64,000 bases of DNA from Rubrobacter aplysinae (lineage in GTDB: Bacteria; Actinomycetota; Rubrobacteria; Rubrobacterales; Rubrobacteraceae). The translations under genes were made by a program, and so were the position numbers. This document shows, in pieces, positions 18,328 to 24,565 of this stretch. The first letter of the stretch is position 1, and each line of letters opens with the position of its first letter. The notes under the pieces were generated by a model. That model saw only the letters and a program-made list of their open reading frames with translations, did not search any database and had not been told where the DNA came from. The stretch is from positions 337,648-401,647 of the forward strand of contig NZ_LEKH01000001.1 in assembly GCF_001029505.1 (NCBI RefSeq), written 5' to 3'.

Positions 18328-20126
18328 ACCGCTACCCCACCGTAGCTGTCCACGAGCCGGGCGTAGAGGCCGCCTTCCCGGAGCAGGCTGTCGTGGTCGC
18401 CGGACTCCACGACCCGGCCCTCGTCGAGGACGTAGACCCTGTCGGCGTGGCGGATCGTGGACAGCCGGTGGGCGATGAGGAGCACGGTCCGGCCCCGCAT
18501 CAGCCTGAAAAGCGAGTCCCGGATAAGACGCTCGGCCTCCGGGTCGAGCTCGGAGGTCGGCTCGTCCAGCACCAGTACCGGCGCGTCCTTTAGAAAGGCC
18601 CGGGCGACCGCCACCCTCTGGGCCTCGCCGCCGGAGAGCCTCGCCGCCCGCTCGCCGAGCTGGGTCTCGTACCCGTGGGGCAGCCGCTCGACGAGCTCCG
18701 TGAGCCCGGACATCCTCACGGCCTCCTCCACGTCTTCCATTGCGGCGTCCGGCCGGGCGAGGCGCAGGTTCTCCAGCAAACTGCCGTAGAACAGGTGCGG
18801 CCGCTGACCGACGTACGCCACGCTGCGCCGCCACGTCTCGGCGGGCATTCCGGTTACCGGTACGCCGTCGGCGTGTATCGTTCCTTCTTGCGGCTCGGCG
18901 AATCGCAGCAGGAGGCTCGCCAGGGTACTCTTGCCCGCGCCGCTCGGCCCTGCGACGGCGGTGACCAGGCCCGCCGGCAGCTCCAGACTCACGCCGTCGA
19001 GCGCCGGGACCTGGCCCTCCGGGTAGGTGTAACGGAGGCCGCCGACCGAGATGGTTGGCGGGGCGGTAGTAGGGCGCTGGGCGGACTCTACGGTATCCGC
19101 GGTTTCTGAGGGCCCCGGGGTTTGCAGGATCTGCAGTATGCGGACGGCGGAGGCCTCGCCTTCCATGCTGTCGTGGCGGCGGGAGCCGAGCTCGCGCAGC
19201 GGCTTGTAGAATTCCGGGGCCAGGATGAGCACGAGCAGAGCATCCTCGAAGGCCACGGAGCCCGAGATAAGCCGCACCCCCAGCACCACGGCGACCACGC
19301 CTATGGCCACGGCGGTCATGAACTCCAGAACGAGCCCGGAGAGGAATGCGTAGCGCAGGACCCGCATCGTGCGGCTGCGGAACTCCTCGCTGACCTCGGC
19401 GACGCGACCGCGCTCGGAGTGGCTGCGGTTCAGTACCTTGAGGGTGGTGAGTCCCTGAACTACATCGAGGAAGTACGCGCCGGTTCGCGAGAGGGCGTCC
19501 CACTGCTTGTACATGTGCTCCTCTGAGTAGCTGCCGACTATCGCCATCATTACCGGGATCACCGGCGCGGTGACGAGTAGCAGCAGGGAGCTCGACCAGT
19601 CTATAGGGAAGACGTAGGCGGCGATCAGGAGCGGAGCCGCCGCGCTCAGGGGCACCTGTGGCAGGTAACGTCCGGCGTAGCCTTCAAGCCGGTCGACGCC
19701 GTCGGTGGCGGTGGTCACCAGCTCCCCGCTGCGCTCGCCGGCGGTGTACGCCGGGCCCAGGCGGGTGATCTTCGCGAACAGCCGGCCCCGGATCTCGGTC
19801 TTTACCCGCAGGGCTCCCGTCCGGGCGGCGACCTCCTCGGCCCAGGCGAGCACCGCGCGCACCGCGATGGCGCCGGCCAGCAACAAGAGCAGCGGGCCGA
19901 CCTCCGAGAGGGCCTGCCCGTCGAGAAATACGCCCCCGACGATGCGGCTCAGGAAAACCATCTGGGCTATGATCGCCGCCGTTCCCAGGACGCCGAAGGC
20001 GACCGAGAGGCCGAGCAGGAGCCTCGCCCGGAGACCCGCCTGCCGGATGAGCCGCTTCGCCGCCCGCCCGCCGCTCTCTGGCTCCGCCGGAGAGCTCTTG
20101 TCCCCGGGATGTTCTTCAGGCTCGAT
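18324..20126 (-). CDS. cydD: Thiol reductant ABC exporter, CydD half-transporter (probable ATC start)
   Basis: This half-transporter has Walker A GPSGAGKSTL, signature [14 protein letters not shown], Walker B VLVLDEPTSELD and ITHRL-like IAHRL. The first usable ATG (19961) would begin inside the first membrane helix. The frame upstream encodes a convincing N-terminus (RLIRQAGLRARLLLGLS, then AFGVLGTAAIIAQ) but contains no ATG, GTG or TTG before a stop. The best candidate is ATC at 20126, seven bases after GAGAGGGGG, giving 600 residues; CTG at 20144 is a weaker option. This start overlaps the end of the upstream stress-protein gene by 11 bases. It works with CydC in cytochrome bd assembly. Confidence 0.85.
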   Translation of the reverse strand: MEPEEHPGDKSSPAEPESGGRAAKRLIRQAGLRARLLLGLSVAFGVLGTAAIIAQMVFLSRIVGGVFLDGQALSEVGPLLLLLAGAIAVRAVLAWAEEVAARTGALRVKTEIRGRLFAKITRLGPAYTAGERSGELVTTATDGVDRLEGYAGRYLPQVPLSAAAPLLIAAYVFPIDWSSSLLLLVTAPVIPVMMAIVGSYSEEHMYKQWDALSRTGAYFLDVVQGLTTLKVLNRSHSERGRVAEVSEEFRSRTMRVLRYAFLSGLVLEFMTAVAIGVVAVVLGVRLISGSVAFEDALLVLILAPEFYKPLRELGSRRHDSMEGEASAVRILQILQTPGPSETADTVESAQRPTTAPPTISVGGLRYTYPEGQVPALDGVSLELPAGLVTAVAGPSGAGKSTLASLLLRFAEPQEGTIHADGVPVTGMPAETWRRSVAYVGQRPHLFYGSLLENLRLARPDAAMEDVEEAVRMSGLTELVERLPHGYETQLGERAARLSGGEAQRVAVARAFLKDAPVLVLDEPTSELDPEAERLIRDSLFRLMRGRTVLLIAHRLSTIRHADRVYVLDEGRVVESGDHDSLLREGGLYARLVDSYGGVAV

Positions 20127-21162
20127 CCCGGTTCCCCCTCTCAGCGTCGTCGGTGTGGATCCCGCTCGATTCTTGCACGGGAGCAGGGTAAATCAAGACC
20201 GGACCGCGTGCGACCGAGAGCACCCGCGCCGAGACGCTGCCGAGCCTCAGCCTGTCCACCGGTCCCAGGCCGCGGCTGCCGACCGCGATCACGGTACCCA
20301 TCTGCTCTTTCTCGTCGTCGTTGCCGGCGTCCATGATGGTCTCGGCCTCCGCGGCGTCCACGACTACCTCCGCGGCGTCTCCGACGGCTATCCTTACCTG
20401 GGGCCTCTTGCCGAGCAGCCCTTCGAGGCGCCGGGCCCCATCTTCCAGGAGGTGCTGCTGGCGGCGCAGCTCGTCGTCCACCATCCGGGCGTCGAGCAGG
20501 CGCTCGGCTTCGTCGGCGTGCGGCAGCTCCGGGTAGGCTCTGACGAGGATGACTTTCGCCCCGGACAGGCCCCCGATGGCCGCCGCCAGCTCTCCGGCTC
20601 CCCGGGCGGGCTCGGAGCCATCGTCCGCCAGGACTATCCTGGACGGCGGCCACGAGGCCAGACGACCCCGCACCACGAGCACGGGCCGGCGGCACCGGTG
20701 GGCCACGCCTTCGGCTACGCTGCCGACCAGCATGCGCTTTAAGCGTCCCATCCCCCGGCTCCCGAGCACCACCAGCCCGACGTCGAGCCTCTCGGCGAGC
20801 TCCACTATGCGCTCGTCCGGGTGGCCCGTCTCCAGGTGTGTCCGGGCCACCTCGGCGCCCTCTGACCGTATCAGAGCCTCCTGCTCGGCCAGGAGATCGC
20901 GGGCGTTCTCCTCCAGGGACTTCATGGCCTCCTCGGTCAGGGCGCCGGAGTCGGCGTACAGCCTGTAGACGTGGGAGCGGACGTGTACGAGGTGGAGCTC
21001 GGACCCGGCCTCCGAGCACAGCCGCGCGGCGGTCCGGGCCGCGTGCCCCGCCTCGGGAGAGCCGTCCGTGGCGAGCAGTACCCTGGAGGGGAGCACGTCG
21101 GCGGCCCCGGTAGTCTCCGAGGCCCGGGCGTGGTCCGCGGGGTTGGTCGGGTTAGTCGCCAT
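20116..21162 (-). CDS. Tandem universal stress protein (two UspA domains)
   Basis: This 348-residue cytosolic protein has two UspA folds (residues 25-160 and 165-330). The first starts RVLLATDGSPEAGHA and keeps the ATP-binding pattern GSRGMGRLKRMLVGSVAEG. The second starts RIVLADDGSEPARGA and has GSRGLGPVDRLRLGSVSA, ending GPVLIYPA. Such proteins bind ATP and appear in starvation, hypoxia and oxidative stress. It overlaps its upstream paralogue by 11 bases and the probable cydD start by 11 bases, so stress proteins and oxidase assembly genes are co-transcribed. Confidence 0.88.
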   Translation of the reverse strand: MATNPTNPADHARASETTGAADVLPSRVLLATDGSPEAGHAARTAARLCSEAGSELHLVHVRSHVYRLYADSGALTEEAMKSLEENARDLLAEQEALIRSEGAEVARTHLETGHPDERIVELAERLDVGLVVLGSRGMGRLKRMLVGSVAEGVAHRCRRPVLVVRGRLASWPPSRIVLADDGSEPARGAGELAAAIGGLSGAKVILVRAYPELPHADEAERLLDARMVDDELRRQQHLLEDGARRLEGLLGKRPQVRIAVGDAAEVVVDAAEAETIMDAGNDDEKEQMGTVIAVGSRGLGPVDRLRLGSVSARVLSVARGPVLIYPAPVQESSGIHTDDAERGNRDRA

Positions 21163-22093
21163 CTTCGGCCCCGGCGTCTCTCACCACCAGTACCGGGCAG
21201 TGGGCGTGGCGCACGACGGAGTCCGAGACGCCGCCCATCAGGGAGCGCCGGATGCCGCCGAGACCCCGGCTGCCGATCACCACCAGGTTGGCGTTCACCT
21301 CCTCGGCCAGCTCGACGATCTCCCCGGAGGGGTCTCCCCGCCGCAGATGGGAGTGTACCGGGAGGCCGGTCTTGGTCTTGATCTCTTCCACCCGGCCTTC
21401 CAGGAACTCGCGGGCTTCTTTCTCCGCCTGCTTGGCGAACGACTCGATGTTCTCCGCCATGTAGGGTTGGGTGTATGGCAGGTGGGCGGTGAAGCCGGCG
21501 TGTACGACGTGTATCTCCGAGCTCGTGCCGGCGGCCAGGGTCTGGGCGGTCTCCGTCGCCGCCCGGGCCTCTTCGGAGCCGTCTATGGCGAGCACTATCC
21601 TGGCCGGGAAGAGGGCGGCGGGCCCGTCTCCGCGTACCACGAGGACGGGGCAGTGGGCATGACGGGCAACGCCGTCGGCGACACTGCCCATTAGCGCCCG
21701 CCGGATACCGCCCTGGCCCCGGCTGCCCATGACGACCATCCCGGCGTCTATCTCCTCGGCCAAACGCACTATGCTATCCGCCCGGCCTCCCATCCTTAGA
21801 TAAGACTGGGCCACGGTCCCGCCGGCCGCCTCGATCTTCCGCACCTGCTCGTCGAGCAGCCGCCGGGACTCCTCGTCCAGCTTCTTCTGCGCCTGCTCCT
21901 CGACCTGTGGGTCGAGCGCCACCGCACCCATGTCTCCGATGTGGAGCGCGCTGTCCCCGACGTAGATCACGTGCAGCTCGGAACCGAGCTTCCCGGCGAG
22001 CTCCACGGCCTTGTGCGTGGCGTAGCGCGCCTCCTCGGAGTCGTCTGTTGCCAGCAGTATCCTGGCGGCAATCTTGTCGGACGGATCTCTCAT
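21152..22093 (-). CDS. Tandem universal stress protein (two UspA domains)
   Basis: This 313-residue paralogue of the next gene has both UspA domains well conserved: RILLATDDSEEARYA with GSRGQGGIRRALMGSVADG, and RIVLAIDGSEEARAA with GSRGLGGIRRSLMGGVSDS. Each ends in an HCPVLVVR strand. Both ATP-binding motifs look intact, so this copy is more canonical than its neighbour, whose second domain is degenerate. ATG 22093 follows GAGGAGG. It is third in the minus-strand run that begins with the PPDK-like gene. Confidence 0.9.
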   Translation of the reverse strand: MRDPSDKIAARILLATDDSEEARYATHKAVELAGKLGSELHVIYVGDSALHIGDMGAVALDPQVEEQAQKKLDEESRRLLDEQVRKIEAAGGTVAQSYLRMGGRADSIVRLAEEIDAGMVVMGSRGQGGIRRALMGSVADGVARHAHCPVLVVRGDGPAALFPARIVLAIDGSEEARAATETAQTLAAGTSSEIHVVHAGFTAHLPYTQPYMAENIESFAKQAEKEAREFLEGRVEEIKTKTGLPVHSHLRRGDPSGEIVELAEEVNANLVVIGSRGLGGIRRSLMGGVSDSVVRHAHCPVLVVRDAGAEDGD

Positions 22094-22103
22094 AACTGCC
22101 TCC

Positions 22104-22199
22104 TCATCCGGTTGCTTTGCGTGACGAGCCCGGGATCTCCCGGTGCTTTGCGGGTTCCACGAGCTTCCGCGGCTCCTTGACGGTGTCGGCCGGGATCAT
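22104..22199 (-). CDS. Small conserved-looking ORF (31 residues) between PPDK-like and stress-protein genes
   Basis: The ATG at 22199 overlaps the stop of the PPDK-like gene as ATGA, follows GAGGAAAG, and the frame ends ten bases before the next start. The product MIPADTVKEPRKLVEPAKHR plus an 11-residue tail is highly charged and has no membrane segment. Third codon positions are mostly G or C, as in its neighbours. It may be a real small protein or a coupling leader. I recognise no family. Confidence 0.35.
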   Translation of the reverse strand: MIPADTVKEPRKLVEPAKHREIPGSSRKATG

Positions 22200-22993
22200 C
22201 TTTCCTCGCCTTCCCCGACTCCCCGGCTCACCGAGAGTACGTGCCACCGGCCGTACGCCCGACCCCACTCCAGCCATACGGGGCCTCCCGCGGCGGCCGC
22301 CGCCTCCCGGGTGAAGCGCGCGACGGCTGCCGCACTTCCGGGGTCTTCGGGAAGGTGGCCGGCCGCGCCTCCGGGCCCGTGGAAGATGACGCCGTCCAGG
22401 CGCACGCTCCTCGCGAAAGGCCCGGACACGCCGGACACGGACCGCGCATCCTCCGCATCCTCCGTGATGGACCACCCGCCATACTCGGTCGGGATCTCCC
22501 GCTGCACGAGCACCGGCCAGGTGATCCGCTCCCGGTCCGGGCGGTCCGACGCCCCCCGGGGGCACGGCTCCTCCAGTGCCCAGGCGCGGCGGATCTCGCG
22601 CAGCACCTCTGAAAGGCTGCCGAGCCCCCGGCGCCGGAAGTCCTCGGTACAGACGGAGACGGTTACCGCCTCCATATCCAGAACAGCCTCTCGTATAAGG
22701 CGGGTGAGGGTCTCTACCGTTGGTCCCGGCTCTCCGGCCGTCGGGTGTGCCGTCCGGGTGCGGGCTCCATCGTGCCTGTCGGCAACACCGAGCCCTCCGG
22801 GGGGCGTGGGCCCGTGCAGCGTATGAGCGGGGCCGCAGGCTCCCAGAAATGCCCGGTGGCCCTCGCGGGTGAGTATGAAGCCCTCCGGCACCGGCAGGCC
22901 CGCCCGAGTAAGCAGATCCATGAGACCCACCCGCCCATCTTCAATGGTGAAGCCCGCTTCGCCGAGCCACCTGAGCAGCCCGGATCTCAACAC
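22196..22993 (-). CDS. Orphan PEP-synthase/PPDK-like ATP-grasp domain protein, degenerate
   Basis: This 265-residue protein resembles only the nucleotide-binding part of pyruvate phosphate dikinase/PEP synthase. The segment GLMDLLTRAGLPVPEGFIL (residues 23-41) matches their opening motif, and VLVQREIPTEYGGWSITED stands where those enzymes have the SGV-type ATP-grasp segment. The His-phosphocarrier and PEP domains are missing. Ligand-binding residues look altered, so catalysis is doubtful. GTG 22993 is the only start available. It heads the run leading to two stress proteins and cydDCAB, which suggests a stress-linked regulatory or nucleotide-sensing role (inference). Confidence 0.6.
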   Translation of the reverse strand: MLRSGLLRWLGEAGFTIEDGRVGLMDLLTRAGLPVPEGFILTREGHRAFLGACGPAHTLHGPTPPGGLGVADRHDGARTRTAHPTAGEPGPTVETLTRLIREAVLDMEAVTVSVCTEDFRRRGLGSLSEVLREIRRAWALEEPCPRGASDRPDRERITWPVLVQREIPTEYGGWSITEDAEDARSVSGVSGPFARSVRLDGVIFHGPGGAAGHLPEDPGSAAAVARFTREAAAAAGGPVWLEWGRAYGRWHVLSVSRGVGEGEER

Positions 22994-23333
22994 TCTCGCC
23001 CCCCTGCGTGGCCGGCCGGGGTGTGACCGCGATGACTCGTGATCCTCCAGATTCTCACGCCTGTCAGGCCGTTTCCGAGGAAGCCGTGAGCCCCGCCTTG
23101 GGCCTCTGGAGCGGGACGAGCTCCACCAGAGGCGGCCCTGCGGCGTGCGAGATTCTGGGTCCCGCCGCCCGCTCCGCCTGCGGGGACACCGGGGCCTACC
23201 ATGAGCCGGGTGTAAGAGCCGCCCATCATGTCCACCAATGTACCCGCAGAGAGAGAGCCCATCCTGAGCAGGATGTTTTATTTAACTGGGTAGAATTGAC
23301 CTGCTATCCGGCCCCGACCTCGGGGAATGGTGC
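22994..23333. other. Gene-free stretch with AT-rich patch and a hairpin
   Basis: No convincing gene is seen. Short open frames on both strands lack start signals and family features. An AT-rich patch at 23276-23300 is unusual here and, on the minus strand, is the likely promoter of the PPDK-like/stress-protein/cyd run. The terminator-like hairpin next to it is listed separately. Confidence 0.5.
23260..23284 (+). terminator. Plus-strand terminator-like hairpin with no known upstream gene
   Basis: CATCCT (23260-23265), loop GAGC, AGGATG (23270-23275), then TTTTATTTA. This is the clearest stem-plus-U-tract in the window, yet the neighbouring genes all read the other way. Confidence 0.45.
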
Positions 23334-24044
23334 CTAGCTCTGGAGCAGCCCCCGCTCGCGGGCCTTTGCCAGCGCCTCTAGCTGTGAGTGAGCCCCGAGG
23401 GCCTGTAGGAGAGAGTGGATGTGATTTCGGACAGTGGCCTCCGACAGGTAGAGGTTCCCGCCTATCTCCTTCGCGCTCCTGCCCCGGGCGAGTAGCCCCA
23501 GCACCTCTAGCTGACGCGCGGTCAGCGAGGGCGTCTCGGGTGTCTCATCCCCGAGGCCGTCCCCACCGCCGACGTCGTCGGCGCTATCTGCGTCATCTCC
23601 CTTGCGGGAGAGCCGTATGAGCTGCTGGGCCATCTCCAGCGTCTCGTGTTTCTCTTGCGCGTCACGTAGCAGATGGACGAGATAGGGGCCTTCCGCGGAG
23701 TCCAGGCTCAGGATGCTAACGTTCACCCAACGCTTCTCGCCCGAGAGCGCGGCCACGCGCATGTCGTAGCTCGACACGGGCCTGCCAACCCGCGCCAGAC
23801 GCATCACCGGGCAGTCGTCGGTGCAGACGGGGCTGCCGCACTCTCTCTCGCCCAGCAAAGCCTCGTAGCAGCGCCGGCCCACCATATCCTCGGCCGCCAG
23901 TCCCGTGAGAAACGCGGCCTCCTCGTCCCAGTAGACGATCCGGTACTCGGGGTCCACCACGAAAACGGCGTCACCCGTGCGGGCCTCGACGAGGCCGCGT
24001 ACCGCCAGAGGCAGCGGGGCGAGGCTGGAGCCTATCTCTGTCAC
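23334..24044 (-). CDS. PAS-LuxR transcriptional regulator with cysteine cluster
   Basis: The 236-residue protein has a PAS domain (about residues 15-130: DAVFVVDPEYRIVYWDEEAA, then GLAAEDMVGRRCYEALLG) and a C-terminal LuxR helix-turn-helix (LTARQLEVLGLLARGRSAKE.. YLSEATVRNHIHSLLQALG). Between PAS strands sits a cysteine cluster, CYEALLGERECGSPVCTDDC, of a kind seen in many redox-type PAS proteins; whether it binds metal is unknown. There is no receiver domain, so it senses directly. GTG 24044 is chosen because AGGAGG lies six bases upstream. It lies upstream of, and in line with, the stress-protein/cytochrome bd genes and is their obvious candidate regulator. Confidence 0.85.
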   Translation of the reverse strand: MTEIGSSLAPLPLAVRGLVEARTGDAVFVVDPEYRIVYWDEEAAFLTGLAAEDMVGRRCYEALLGERECGSPVCTDDCPVMRLARVGRPVSSYDMRVAALSGEKRWVNVSILSLDSAEGPYLVHLLRDAQEKHETLEMAQQLIRLSRKGDDADSADDVGGGDGLGDETPETPSLTARQLEVLGLLARGRSAKEIGGNLYLSEATVRNHIHSLLQALGAHSQLEALAKARERGLLQS

Positions 24045-24401
24045 TTCGCGCCTCCTCACGAGTCTCACGGTTACCGAGTTTCCAGGCGGAGGAGTTATCG
24101 TCTAATCGACCTCACTGGCCTCCCCTTCTGTAACAATACAGAAACCTTATCATCGAAAGCCCCTCGGGTCCGTAACCCGATATACCGGCCGACCGGCCGC
24201 CTCGCAAACACCGAGTGCCCTCCCCTGATACGGCCCTGCACGGTCGAGCAGGCATGCGGTGTGTATATGGCTACAGGGTTCTACATGGCTCGTGAGCCGC
24301 GGATCAGAATGAAATAGGCTGCCGGTGAGATTGCGGATACGCTCCACGGCCTGTACGTGACCCAGGATCATCCACTCCAGGGAGGACGGAGGCGCGCGCC
24401 G
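24045..24401. other. Intergenic stretch between the PAS-LuxR gene and tRNA-Leu; no gene seen
   Basis: About 357 bases hold the minus-strand promoter region of the PAS-LuxR gene, including the inverted repeat at 24126-24143. I see no credible coding frame and no clear RNA gene in the remainder. Confidence 0.5.
24126..24143. promoter_or_regulatory. Inverted repeat over the candidate PAS-LuxR promoter
   Basis: TTCTGT (24126-24131), six bases, ACAGAA (24138-24143). On the minus strand a -10-like TATTGT overlaps the repeat, about 90 bases before the GTG start. It could be an autoregulatory LuxR-type site. Confidence 0.35.
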
Positions 24402-24489
24402 TGGTACCGGAGGTGGGACTCGAACCCACACGGTGCTCTCGCACCAACGGATTTTGAGTCCGTCGCGTCTACCATTCCGCCACTCCGGC
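24402..24489 (-). tRNA. tRNA-Leu (anticodon CAA)
   Basis: This 88-base class II tRNA has acceptor arms GCCGGAG and CTCCGGT with a G-U first pair. The anticodon loop CTCAAAA lies in stem GACGGA/TCCGTT and reads UUG. The long variable arm is GGTGCGAGAGCACC, and the T-loop is GGGTTCGAGTCCC. The 3' CCA is encoded (ACCA, ending at 24402). Confidence 0.95.
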
Positions 24490-24552
24490 GCGGTGGAAAC
24501 CCGCGCTGGATTCTAGCATGCCTCAGGCTCTTTTCTCTGCACCATACTCCGT

Positions 24553-24558
24553 TATACT
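24553..24558 (+). promoter_or_regulatory. -10 box TATACT for a leaderless polA start
   Basis: TATACT lies seven bases before the polA ATG at 24566. Transcription should start at or one base before the A of ATG. No -35 element or ribosome-binding site is visible. Confidence 0.6.
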
Positions 24559-24565
24559 CAGCCGG

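Noticed and set aside
16489..19503. A 1004-residue reading of cydC
   Set aside because: The first 390 or so residues are Arg/Gly/Pro-rich antiframe of cydD. The true start is ATG 18327, overlapping the cydD stop.
22987..23262. 91-residue minus-strand frame before the PPDK-like gene
   Set aside because: It has an ATG but no family features, a Gly/Ala/Arg-rich composition, and ends inside the next gene's start. Probably noncoding leader.
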